Shown here piece after piece: positions 21,901 to 35,000 of a stretch of 64,000 nucleotides of DNA. The stretch's first letter is position 1. Every line of letters begins with the position of its first letter. A model generated the notes under the pieces. It worked only from the letters and a program-made list of their open reading frames with translations. It ran no database searches and was not told where the DNA came from. The stretch comes from Takifugu bimaculatus (lineage: Eukaryota; Chordata; Actinopteri; Tetraodontiformes; Tetraodontidae): positions 2,120,014-2,184,013 of the forward strand of contig CP034987.1 in NCBI GenBank assembly GCA_004026145.2. Reading direction: 5' to 3'. A program made the position numbers and the translations under genes.

Positions 21901-24900
21901 GAAATGCTCCCGCGGTGACACAAGGCAGCCGTGTGTGTGTGCCTACTCATTTTCTGTTTCTGCGAGGAACACCTTCCGCTCATAGAACAGGGCAGCTCAC
22001 AGTCGGGGGCAATTGGGCCTGTAGCACCAACAGGAAAGAAAAAAAAATCAAACACTTAAATAGCAATCAGTTGCACTTGTTGCTGATTGAGCCACAACTT
22101 GGCTCCCCAGCCTTCCATCCCTCTCCTTCTCTTCCTCCACCACCTCCTCCTTTACGCAACTGTGAGTGATTAAGTTGAATGGAAGGGGAGGGTGGTGGCT
22201 GGGTGACTGGGGGGGAGGATAAGGGTGAGAGGAGGGGACAGGGTACTCACTCACCGGCTGAGTAATGGCTTCCAGAGGCCCACGACTACCCGGCTCTGTG
22301 CAGTACGAGGGCTAATCAGGAGTGACGGCTCACCCCGTTTGGACAGTGTAAAAGCAGCCCCACGGCTGTCAGATGGAGACATGGACAGCCAACCCCCCCA
22401 GGACCCCCACCACTTGGGAAATGTCGGGTAAAAAGAGCAGACAGAAGACAGGGGAGAAGAGAATGATTCAAAGAGAGCGCAGAGAGCCAGAGAACAGCAT
22501 TCAGGCAGAAACACGGAGAACCCATGTCCTGCCGTATTGCAGTGTTTGTTTCATGATTGTGTATCAGATTGAGTGCGTGACGTTTAATAGAACCCCGGAA
22601 CCACTTGAGAAACCAATCCTGTTTGTCCAATAGCACAGACAAAACCAATACCGAGGTATCGTTTCTATACGTCAACGCATGTGCATCGACTTCGAGCCCA
22701 CGCTTGGCTACGATGTGGTCTGCTGATTTGTGCTGCCTCCGCAGCGATTGGTTTCCATCATGCGACCGCGGCCTCAGCGGCGCTCCCTCCATCTCCGCAG
22801 CCTGACTTCTTTTCATTTTTCAATTTCGCTTTCATCAACCGCTGCCGCCTGCTTTTATTTTCCTATTTTTTTCATCTTTCTATTTCCAGCCAATGACAGA
22901 AAGCGCTTGAAGTGTGAAATTAGAAAGAACGCGCGTAAATAATGGCGTGTAAGGCGGCGAACATACGTGTGAAAACAGAAAGCATGATCGCGCACATGCT
23001 GTTGAATAAACCATGAGACGATGTTCATTACCTTCAAACTGAGCGATGACGAAATACTGAGGCGCGAGCATAGACTTGAAATGGCATGATTATAAATACA
23101 ACATGCTCACGTGACTTTTCGTATTGATTCTTATAGAACATGACCCAAAGCAAGCAAGAAGGTCTTTGGTGCGACTGACTGAGACATTGTGGACAGAGTT
23201 TAAGTGTTATTTTGTTCTTATGAGGTCTGTCTGTGAGGAAGTCCCTGTTCTTTGTCGCTGTTTGACACATGAAGGCACACACCACCTGGGTTTTAACTGA
23301 CAGAGTGAGATGTTTTTGTGCTAGAGGAGTGGAGAAGGAGGTCAGGGGCGCAGGGGCAAGCAGGTCCCTCAGACGTCCATCAAAATGACAGGTACCCCAG
23401 CCTTAAAACTCCCTGACCCACCTGAAAATGCTAGTTCCCCTCCTTTTTTTACAGACACACATGCAAGTGTCCACACACACACACACATACACACACTGAG
23501 AATTCCAAGCCTAAATAGTACATATCCCTGCAGGGAAGGAGACCAGCTCTTAGCAATTAGAACATTCTGTGGCCATGAAATCACTCTAGAAATTAGCTCC
23601 AGGAAGCAAGAGGAGGGAGACAAAGTCCTAAACAGAGACGAAAAAGAGAGGGTGTAGGCAGGAGAGAAGGGGTGCTCTGGATCTCCTCAATAGTCAAATG
23701 GACAGCTCACATGTGCTGACAAGGTGAGAAAGGAAAGAAGTTAGAATGAACCTTGATAATGGCTGCTGTTAAGATTACCAATTAATCCTCTGGCCTCATG
23801 ACATGTTAGATTTGGATCTGGGGAAATGGCTCTGAGGTGCAAAAGGGCTTCAACGAGGACCTGGTCAGATAAAATGCTCGCCCTGGACATTTGAGTGCTT
23901 CCGGTGGCTGACAGTGTCCAGGTCTTAAGTCCTGACGGCAGGAGGAACCAGGGTTCACTCAATTCACAACAGAGGAGACCTGCGCCATGTTCCTTATCAT
24001 CCTTGACTACAGGCTACGACGTCTGTGCTGTTTTCCCCAGATCTGAAATGCTCCCGTCGCCCCTGGTGTACCCTGCTGGGACCCTCTGCCATTACACAAA
24101 CAGCATCTGCCAGCAATCAGCTGCTACAAGCCCCGAGCAGCAATATTAGCCAGTGCCACCTCTGGCCTCAGGCCATGCTGTTTAGTTAAACAGTTGTGAG
24201 ATGGACTTAGTCATTGCTTGCTATTGGCCATTTCTACAAGTTTAGAATAAATGGCCATGTGTGTGTCTGAGTGTGTGTGCCCAGCTGCAGGTTGTTAGTA
24301 GCCAATTCAGCTGAGTGGGGAAGGGGCACCAGATGGTTGGTGGGAATGGAATGACTGAGTTGAAAGAAAGAGGTGTAACATGCAATTATAGAAGAGGCAG
24401 AAAAGCTTTCAGAATTGGTGGCGAAACTTCGCACAGACAGGAACTTTTGCGTCCCCGACATTATGATGCAGATAATGGACGACAAAGCCATGGCCAAGGA
24501 ACCCATGAGCTGCACCCAAATAAATGGATGGAGGGGTTTTGACTGGGATATGTGTTAACTTTAATGCTACACTGATCATGCAAAACATGCACCTGGCGAA
24601 TGGAGTCAGTCTAAACATATTTGTCATGGATTTCTGCTCACTCTGGAAGAGAGGGGGCTGAAATGTTGTTCCAAGGTTGTGTAACGCTTCCGATGTTATT
24701 GCATGCGTTTTTCTTTATGTGAGGAAAGTCAGGCAAACCTCACGCAACTGTGCGAGCTGCTAATCAAGATTTTATGACAGCAACAATGTTTTGCGTGGTA
24801 AAAAGTCAAGCTCCCGCTCCGCTGAACCAAACACCAATTATTATTTGGCCTTCCTGATTAAAGACTGCACTGGTGTCTGATGTCCAGTCCGCTGATGACA

Positions 24901-26370
24901 AGTTTCTACCAAAGCATGCACGGATATGTCAACTTTTCCCCTGTTCCATATGTGCGTTGTATATGTTTGTCTCTCGTCTGATTAGCTGTTGGTTCTTTCA
25001 GGTGTTCCACATCCTCTTGTTCTTTAATCAATGCCTTGACAGTGCAGGAAGGAAACTCTATTTCAGGAAGTGCCTGTCCAAGATACTGCCGCCATGGACG
25101 ACTGCCAATCATGTGAGGAAAGGGAAACGCGGTGTTCCAGTTTTCGGGCGATTCCCAAATCCAATTACAGTAGAATCCTTTCCTAAATGGGAGGTGTGGC
25201 CTTCTGTGTTTTATTTTTTATTCCTGTGATTGTCATCTTGTTGATGGATGTGACAGAAATACACAGCAGTTACAGTCCATGACTCAACACCCCAGCATAA
25301 AAGCTTCGTAGGAATGTCCTGCAAGTCAAACTGGAGTTTTATCTGGAGTGGAAAACAGGTCACTGAGCCCTCACTCAGGTGATGAGTGATGATGTCATGC
25401 TTTGCAAACCACCATGGAGACGGCAAAAATGGAAAATAAGAGCTGTAGGCTGAAAAATGTGAGAAGACAAAGATTGGAAGAGACGTCTGGGATGTTTCTG
25501 GTTGTGCTGGCTGGGAACACGAGGTGCTGGCAGTTCTTTTTAAACAAATAAGCTGCTGAAACATGACAGGAATATTGGGTGGAATGGGACTTGTTTTATT
25601 GTAACAGGAAAAAAACCAAAATGTTTTGTTTCTTGTCATTGGTTCAGCTGGGCACCTTTTTTAGAGTCACAACTGCATACGTAGCACGCGGAGAGTAGGT
25701 AGAGTTGGGATGGAGAGTATGAGCATGTGCAGAACTTACATGGTCATGCGCTATATGCTCTGGTCTTTTCTGTTGTGATCCAAGGCAGAGATTTTGATTT
25801 AAGTCACAAGCTCATGCATGTAAAATGCATTATATAGCCCTACAAATGTATTTAGATTACAACCCAGATAAATTAAATCAAAACTATGGCAATGAACCCT
25901 TTTATCCAGAGATTTGCAAATGAAAACATGACAACCACATTGTGCCTTTGCTGAATGTTTCATGTTTATGAACAAGCATATTTTGCTGAGAGTACTTGGA
26001 AATGATCAGTGTGTGCATGAACAAGTAAATCAACACATCAGAATGGCTTCATCTGCAAAGTGAGATCATACTGAACAACAATTCCATGATTGTTCCCAAC
26101 ATTCACTCAATCAGTGGAAGTTTACAAGGTATGCAAATGATGAAAATCAGAACAAAACTGGCTCTACCAGCTACCCCCTACGGCGCTCTGTGCTTTCAAA
26201 GGCAATTTAGAGGACAGAGAGGATGCTGAAGTCAGCAGAAAACAGCCTTAGCCTGGTCCCTCAACAGACGTATTATGCTGCTGTTAGGGTGAGGGGTGAA
26301 AGGTTAGAGGCAAAGGGGTGGGGCTTTGCCTCTGGTTGATGGCTCACTCCTTCATCCAAAAACCAGCTGC

Positions 26371-26373
<3 letters not shown>

Positions 26374-26406
<33 letters not shown>

Positions 26407-26424
26407 ACACACACACACACACAC
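26374..26424. repeat. (AC)n microsatellite
   Basis: AC array with one ACCC interruption near 26403-26406. Confidence 0.95.
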
Positions 26425-27840
26425 CTCAGTGCCAAGGTGAACTGCTCCATTGCAGTCCTGGGATTTTGCTTTTGATAGCTTTGTAAGTGTAATAACAACA
26501 TTCATTTTCACAAACTGCTTGTTACGCATAGGTTAAGTTACTTAGAATATGTCATCAATGACAACATAATTCTGCCTTCAAACTGGAAAAAAGGAGTTTT
26601 ATTTTTTAGCATGGCTTGGACTATACTGGAAGTTAACGGCCAAACTTAAGTGCAACGCTCACTGTGATGAAGGACTAGAGTAGCGGCTGAAATGAGCTTT
26701 TCGGTAAATCTAAAATCTGGCAAACAGCGATGAGAGTGCTGAAAAGCTGTGAAAGGACCAAGCCTGAGGAGCAGATGTTAAGTACACTGTGACTGAAGGG
26801 AGACAGGTCGTGGGATGAGGCTACTGCCAGGGCATGACCACGCCATTGAACTGAGATAAACATACAGCACCTGCTTGGGGAGTTGTTATTTTAAAGGAAA
26901 CCTCATCTTTCAAGATCAAAGTATGCAACATCTGCATGCTCACTGAGGTTGCATTGGAATATTATCAAGGATTTCACATCTCTGCAGGAAAAGCAATCCA
27001 CGTCTAGTGGAGAATAATAGCACTGATTACTTTCCTCCTGGTCTGATGTAGGTCTGAGCCATCAAGGTGATGGAAATAAGCACAGGCGCTGATCCGTGGG
27101 CATGATCGACACATGTGCTGGCCCATGAGCCCTCATAGGATCTCGCCTTCTCCTCTTTCTCCCATTCTGTCATCTCGCCCTCTCTCTCATGGTTTCCTCC
27201 CATGGTTTATTATTACGGTATAATCGCTTCCATCTGCCTGTCAAGCCACCGGGTAGACTGTGATTAGGAAAGTAAAAAGATGGCGAGAGCGTGTAAGAAA
27301 CTGAGGGCAGGAGGGATTTCTCCCTCCAATATAAACACATCTCCTCCCTCCACTCCCCGTCAGGCCTAATCAGAACACTGCAGAGTCACTTTTCTTGTTC
27401 TGTCCGGGATATTATAATTCAGCATGACTTCTGGACAGCTTCATGCACAATTAGGAATTCGGCGGTGCTGGGCAAGAAAACGTGATTCAGATTAGTGCTG
27501 TATTACATTACTGTTTACATATGATCCCCTTCGCCATCTCACAGGCTCTCGGTTACTCTTTGAGACCTTTGTGTGTGTTTGGATGCATGAATGCACTTAC
27601 ACGTAGGATGTATACGCCAGTAGGAGTTTATTTACCCAATACCAATTTCAGTCCAGTCAAAGCGTTTACAGATAGTTTATAGCATTAGCAACATAAACAC
27701 GCTAAATCTTGTTACGCCGTTATTCTGCAACCACACGGCGAGAAACCGGTAGCAATCAGTTATGTTACAAATGAAAACCTTTGATGTGTACATCTCGGGT
27801 CAACAGAGTAGCAAGGGAATACACAGTGACAAACCACACA

Positions 27841-27857
27841 GGACCCCCCCCCCCCCC
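27841..27857. repeat. Poly-C run
   Basis: About 15 consecutive C bases just left of the AT-rich candidate element. Confidence 0.85.
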
Positions 27858-27869
27858 ATCCACAATCCT

Positions 27870-27965
27870 GTGATCTCCAATCAGATTAGAGCCTTGCTCT
27901 AATTATAGCCAATCACAGGCAATTAAATACAATTATAACTAATTATGGGTAATTAGAATGCCCCG
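27870..27965. promoter_or_regulatory. Candidate non-coding regulatory element rich in homeodomain core sites
   Basis: Within about 95 bases there are repeated CTAATTA, CAATTAA, AATTATAA, CTAATTATG and GTAATTAG motifs plus two AATCA-type sites, in otherwise non-repetitive sequence. TAAT cores are typical homeodomain binding sites. The role is inferred; sequence conservation was not tested. Confidence 0.3.
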
Positions 27966-29330
27966 GAGATTGATAGCTCGCAGAGATGCAGCAGTAAACT
28001 GTCACTTTCAAGAGACGGTGATGCTCATCAGTTCTTTTTTTCTGCCAACTTTGTCCAAGTATAAATGCTTTTCCAAACAAAAAAGAGGTCCCTCTGAAAG
28101 GATGAAAAGAATTTGGTGATAACAGAGCAGCCTAAAATATGACTCAGAGAGAACTGTGTTTCTCTTTTGCCTACTTGTCCAGCTTGTCCAAATTACGGAG
28201 GCTCTTGCTGAAACTGAGACTCCGAGAGGCTGAAATGAATGACTGCCATTCTGCAGTGTGCCGCTGCCAGATGGTCTCCCTTGCTGCTCGACCTGTTTGA
28301 TTGTCAGCCATTTACCGCAGAACAATCTGATCTTTGACGGTTGGGTATTTTGGCGAGGTGGTTTGTAAGGCGATGCAGTGCGCTTTTATTCCCATTTTCA
28401 GATCGTTTCAAGGTTGGTGTTGGTAAAAATACCAAATGCATTTCTTGTGTATTTTCTGGAGTTTCCCTACATAGTGAATGTTTTTGTAATAATTCAGGCC
28501 CTCTCATGGAGTGCTATGGAATGTCTAAGGAGTGTGTTATTGTATGGATTTAAGTTTCAGACTGCCAAGGTGTCGATGTTTGACTTGGATTGATGCAAGT
28601 TATATGGACACTTATTTCCATCATCTAGAATCATGGCATGGGGACATGTAGGGAAGAAAAAATACCTTCAGTTTGAAGTCAAACTGACATTCTGAAGCGC
28701 CACGACTCCATTGCTTTTGTCTGTCACACAACAGGGCTCCTGTCAATCAAAATGTCAACCTCTGACCATGTCCCTACCCCTTTCTATCATTGTGTCCACT
28801 TAAAGCTGTTATATCAGAGTTCTGAATTTAAGTTGAGTCTGGTTTCCATTCCCTAGAATGATTTATTTTATCTTTTTGATCAAAATTTCTGTATTTGGCT
28901 AATGTCTGATAGGGAATAATGAGGCCTATTCCAGAAAACACCGAGCCAAGATAAAGTACATAAAGTGCACTCAGCATTTAGAAGATTGAAATAATTACAA
29001 GAAAATACTTGCATAAAAGCTTCCTTGTGTTACTTTGTCAGAATTCCAAGAGAGTGCATGCCCGGATTTCTCATTGCATGGGACCTGAGGAGAATTTGAA
29101 TATCCTCAACATTAGGTAGTAACGCAACATTGAAAGATCTCTATAAACGGCCACCAGATTAAATGATGGGCCTTTTTAAAAGTATTTAATAGCAGTTGCT
29201 GCATGCTTTCACTTCGTTGCACTTAACCTTGCTTTTAGGTTTTCTTCTCAAGTTATACTGTATAGTTTCAAATTTATTACAGCATTTGGCGTGTGTGTGC
29301 AGTATGTGTTGTGGTGGTGGTGTGCGATGG

Positions 29331-29333
29331 TGT

Positions 29334-29364
<31 letters not shown>

Positions 29365-29365
29365 G
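29331..29365. repeat. Compound (TG)n-(G)18 tract
   Basis: About nine TG units run into 18 G bases. This is the mirror type of the C/AC compound tract at 9.6 kb. Confidence 0.93.
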
Positions 29366-32018
29366 TGTTCAAAGGAAACATAAGGGATAAACAAACACAC
29401 TTGCAAAAATTTCAGAAGGCTCAGCCTTGATTGCCTGGCTTAGATTGAGTCTGCCCTGGTTTATTTGTCTATGTCACCAAGATAAGCATCACAGCAATCC
29501 TTCCACAAGAAAAATGACAGAGGAAGAAAAGGAAGGAAAACACTCTGGATTGGGCAGAAGACAAAAAAAAAGTCGCACATGCACCCACCCAATATGTAGG
29601 TGCTTACTATTTTACATATATATACAAATTCCACCATGGCTTTCCCTGGCCCCTGCAGTGGAGAGACCTCTTTAAGAGCTGTCAGTCAGGGCTGGTCGCC
29701 ATGGAAGTGATGGGAGCTGGTAACAAAGACCCTTAAGAGTTTCTCACAAGGCAAAGGAAAGGCATACAGAGAGACAGAACAAGAAAAAAGAACGAAAGAG
29801 ACAGTGACATACTTACTGGGAGGCATATCAACTCTCACGCTGCACATAGATTTGACAGAGCAAAGGAGATGCCGTACAGATGAAGATGGATTGAAAGGAA
29901 GTGATGGACAAATGGGACAAACATATTGAGATAAGAGGAAGTGGAGGATGCCTGGAGGGATGAGAGGTCTAATTAAACCCTGCTGGAAAATCTCCCAACC
30001 ATTCACACCATCCATTTGCACTTTTAAGAACACAGATAGCACAAATATGTGTTGAAATGATCGAGCTTAGCTAAATGTAATGTTAAGGATGAAGGCGAGT
30101 GTAGGTGGTGACGATTGCCAAGCAAAAAACAAGAAGTCAGTGGGAGCGTGAGACGCTGGGTCAAAAGGTGAGGGGTCAGCTGGTAAAAAGGCCTGGGCAA
30201 AGGCCTTTTTGCAATAGGGTCAGATGGGTGCATGGGTTCTGGGCAGAGTGCCAAGCTGATTGAAGGGACTTGGGTGGGCTTACTGATGGGAGCGAGGGGC
30301 AGGAAGTGGACGACGGAGGTCCAGAGCATAAAAACCTCCAAGCCAATAAAGTATTTAAGTTGCCAGCTTGATGATTTACAAGCCTATTTTTAAATATTTT
30401 TTTTGACTGAAAATTTCCAAAACATGATGAGAGTCGAGTGATGCAAAACATGGCTGCACCAAGGTGGTTGGAATCCCACCCAGGAGCATCTGTGCTTCTA
30501 CAACTCTGTGCCTATTTGACTGAGATATTACACACTTTTTATCCCACTTTTGACTTGAGAGGCAGAGCTGGGAGGCAGTCAAGCTTCCCCGAAAGGCTTG
30601 GTGACACGGGGATAGAACACAGAGCAGAGCGGTGACAGACAGTCAGGGAAAGAAAGAGAGAGGAGGAGAGACAGAGAAAGAAGGCAGGGGCCTTCAGTGG
30701 AGGAGAAAAAAGAGCCAAAGACGCAAAAGAGAAAGATGTTTTAGTAGAAAACAAAAAAATAAAAAGAAGGAGATGAAGAGGAAAGAGAGGCCAAAAAGAA
30801 AGAGTGACACAGAGTGCAAAAGAAGTGAAAGTGTGACTTGAAGAGATTACTTTCAGGTTCAGAGACACTGTTTGGCTGCTTACTGGCTGTCACTCAGTGT
30901 TTTTGGCTCCTTGGGGGAGGAACGGCTGGTTCTCATTGGTGTCATTCACCTGTCTATCAGCCTGACAGGAGGACCATAGGGCCCCATGTTGTGGTGCGGA
31001 AACTGTCTGTCAGCCCTGTAGCAGCTGCACATGACATCATCCGAGATCAGGTTTGGAGCACGCATACGCAAAATGTGTGAGGCCAAGAGCGCAGCTATGT
31101 TGAATTTGGAAATTCAGAGTAAGGATATAACGCAGCATCAATGCCATTCGCAGCCCCAAAACCTCAGACTCATTATGACACAAGCTTTGAATCAGACTCT
31201 CACGGCTCTGCCAATCCCCTGGCTGTCCTCCCCTCCACTTTACTCGTCGAAAGCCCTTGTTATACTGGCAGGACATCAACCTAAAGACATCAGCACACAC
31301 ACACACACACCAGCACACGCAGTGAGAGTACATGCATCTGCATATGACAGCTGGACAGCTCAACAGCCAAAGAGGAAAGACAGATGTGTGTGCGCATCTT
31401 AGCTGTAATTGGCCAGACACACACTCATCCTCATAGAAGAGAATCAGTGCATGAATAAAAAAAAAAGTCTGTTGCTGACCTACGCAGAGGACACTCAGAT
31501 AGGGGTTACAGAAAAACCTGGAAACGAGACAGCAGCCGTCTGTTTAGACCTAATTTAACACAGCCACTAAAACAAAGAAGACAAAGAGCTGTTATGTGAA
31601 TACTGTTGAAGTCACTGTCAAATGAAACACACTTCTGCCTCTCGTCTGCGCCCTTTATTCTGCCTGTCTCTATTCGTTGAAGCAACGCGGAGAGGCTTGT
31701 TTTGAATGTGAGCTCCTGCTCCATGCTGTTGAGGTTTGTGTGGTCGTGCCCAAACAGCTGAAAAGTTCCTTAAAGTACATTTTGACTTCTCTGTTTTTGC
31801 TCTGTTCTGGTGTTTTTTTTATTATTACAAATAAAACTGAGCAGCCGATATCTTGAATACAGTTTTTATTATGAATTCATAGTAGGACAGACGTGCATGT
31901 GCCGTGTGAGCTCAGGTTTTCCAGAGATGTCAAAGAGGATCCAAAATATTTTGGTTTATTTCTGTAAGGGTTTTTGTGTGCACAGAGACATTCACACGTG
32001 CGGCCATGGAAGCGCACA

Positions 32019-32020
<2 letters not shown>

Positions 32021-32061
<41 letters not shown>
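32021..32061. repeat. (CA)n microsatellite
   Basis: About 20 CA units. Confidence 0.95.
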
Positions 32062-32063
<2 letters not shown>

Positions 32064-35000
32064 CAGATGAGGAAATGGGAACTGTTGATCCATGTCATGG
32101 TGACAGCTATTAAGACAGATGAGTGTATCATCTCAGAGAGTAAATCCTTTGCTCTTCATTTTTGTTCCTGCAGTCTGATTACTTTCTCCCACCAGCACCC
32201 GTGCACTTTTTTTTTTTTCACATTTCAACCACAAACAGTCTGAAATGTCACACGGTGCACGTGACAACCGTTAAGATTGTTTGTTAAAAGTTTAAAATGC
32301 ACAGGTCAAATTTTTTTTATTGTTGTTCTCACCGTTTTGTTGCTGATGGGATTTATTTCCACTGCTAATAATAGTGTGTGCCAGTTATAGAATGACATGT
32401 AGACTTCTTTTGTAAGAATTAAGACACCCTGCTGAATATCTTCGCCTCTGGCTTTGATGCGCTGCCCGCTGACAGTTTTGTCTGTCGGTGAAAGCGGCCG
32501 GCGATCTGCTCACGCACCATGACAATCCACAGATTCCACAAACGTCTCGCGCGGATGCTCAGAGGCTTCAGGGACGGTTGCCCAGACACTGTCGCTCACA
32601 GAGAAATGTCAGCCAGATCACTTAAGGTCGCAGCTCACGAAAGCACATCCTGCTGTCCATATGTTGCTGTGGGGTTTTTTGTTCTTATATCATGTCTGGA
32701 TTTTATCCCTTGATGTGTCGACGATCAAGCTGATGGTTGTAAATCTGCGCTCTTATGGCAGTGACCTTTGGAGTAATAAAAATGATCAATGGGATGGACA
32801 AAACCCTGCGATTTCTTATAAGAAGCACTGAGAGGAATCGTTTCACAGCAGATACAAACAGAAAAAAGGAAGGCTTTATTGTATAGCTTTCTTATTTTCC
32901 CCTTTTCGTCTCTTTCTGCCCATTGATGATTTCAGATTATGCTCTGTGGAGGTCATACAAGAATAATACGGCATTAAAAATGTAAAAATATGTCGGCGTG
33001 CAGACACCATTATAGCAACATAGATCATTTAAGCACCCGCTGAAATTACCTCCAGGCCTCGCGGAGTAAAATAATAGCCGTGTGTTTGAGAACATGAATG
33101 CGCTCGTATGCCTCCACATATGTGCACATCAGATGTGCAGATTTCAAACACATGTCCTCTGCAGCAGACCAAATCTTTGTACTAAACCTGTGTTTTTTCC
33201 TGCCTTGCAAGAAATAGAATGGAGCAAAAAAAAGCAAACCCCTACACACTCAATCGAGAAGGCAGAAATAAAATGTATGTTTTGCATTCCTCATCTACTC
33301 ACTGTTTTATATCACTCAGATTAGTGCAGGCAAGCATGCCTCCCCACTGAGCAATGTGGGCCTGAGTTACTTCTTAAATCTGCCTCTGGTGGGTCCTGAA
33401 AATGCCCCAGTGCCAAATGAGCGACATAAAGCATGCCCCAACGCATGGCCCGCAACGACAGCCGAGCAACAAAGCTGTCAGTAGAGCCAATGAGAAAAGC
33501 GCAGCCAAACTGTTGGCTTTTATAGCCAACAACTCCCAGTCACAAGTCCTCTAATGCCCCATTTAACAAGCTGAAAATCCACCATTCATTCCACATTTTT
33601 CTTCTTGAACTGCATTTCCTAAGAAAGTCCAGTTGAAATATGACTGATTTAGCCCATAAAGCACAAGGATGGTTCATTCTTTACTTGCAATAAACATATT
33701 CATTTTCACGTGACGATACTGACTGGGTAACAGACTGAACTTGTGGACATGGAGATGAAAAACAATGACCTTGTGCTCCCTAGAGGTCTTAGGGGAGCCT
33801 CTCTCCACTCACTTGAACGACAATCGGAGGAAGCCTTCATCAGCGTTTCGCTTCTCCAGTCACAGACCAGTGAAACCAGCACCGTGTCCCCGGTAAACAC
33901 GCACCTCTTCCTCTTAGAACAATGGCGTCAGTCATGCAGGCCAAAGACACCGAGGGAGTGCCCCATCATGGGCATTAGCCATGGGGATCGTGTGCTTTAA
34001 ACTGGAGACGTGGGTCTTGTTTTTGGGTGTAGCAACTGCAGATGAAGCCCTTTGAAGCTTTGTCTCTGTTTATTAGCTGGATTTCCTTTTGAGAGTGGTG
34101 CATCGGGACAAAAATGTAGGACAGAATAAGTAGTCTAAAGTGCAACATTATCATACATCCCACTCTATTTTCACGCATTTAAATAATTTCCAGACATACA
34201 TAAGGTTTTATCTTATTTTTTTATGATAGGTTTCACCACTTTCAATGAGAGTGGAAAGCGTCCCCCCCACCCTCCTCATTTCATTTCACTTTATGACACA
34301 TGCTTTGGCATCCTGGCATCCTTTTACCGTCTCTAGGAGGACAAATTAAATCAGCTCTCAATGCATGACACAAAATAGCAATGAAAGCCTCGTATTAGGC
34401 AGATCTTCCGGGCAGATTGGTTTCATATTCCACTGAGGTTTTCGTCTGCTCCTGCTGTTTTGATGGGTTCCCACCCTGAAAGCAGAGATTGAAAACCACA
34501 CTTTCAACCTCAGTGAAATAAATCCAGGGACATTAACATCAACAAGGACGCTCTGGGAATTGATCAGAACTCAAATTTAACTGTTCTCCATGTTTGTTTT
34601 TTTTAAATTTACAAAGACAAAAGAGATTTAAAATGGGACAAAATCCAAAGATCGCGAGCGTGTGAGAATCAGGAACCTAATTTTCATGGACGAATACAGA
34701 ACCAGAGCTGATGTTCACCTCCCAGCTATTTTCTTTGGCCACATGTTTACAGTTCTGAGAGGACATGTTTATCTTTGATGCTGTGACAGGACTGAAATTC
34801 TCAAGAGCGCTCTGATTTGAACAGGAAGCTGTGAATCTATCTCACGCACACAAACACCATGTACAGATCCCCCCTGCCTCCCCATCAGCTCTCTAAAATA
34901 ACAGCTTTGACACGATTTGCACCAGGTTGCTGGTAACACGAGAGCCGCCGGCTCCAGCGCGGAGCGCCGAGGAATCCCACAGCAATGAAAGAGTGGCTGT

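Larger units (their letters stand above)
12466..27840. other. Gene-free interval, part 2 of the desert
   Basis: I found no supported gene. It includes several (CA)n arrays, the second dispersed repeat (17.1-17.5 kb), a C/A homopolymer at 18299-18322 and a G-rich block at 22184-22242. Mixed-complexity stretches such as about 12.78-13.02 kb and 20.88-20.96 kb could be conserved non-coding sequence but cannot be judged without alignment. No tRNA-like B box was noticed. Confidence 0.4.
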
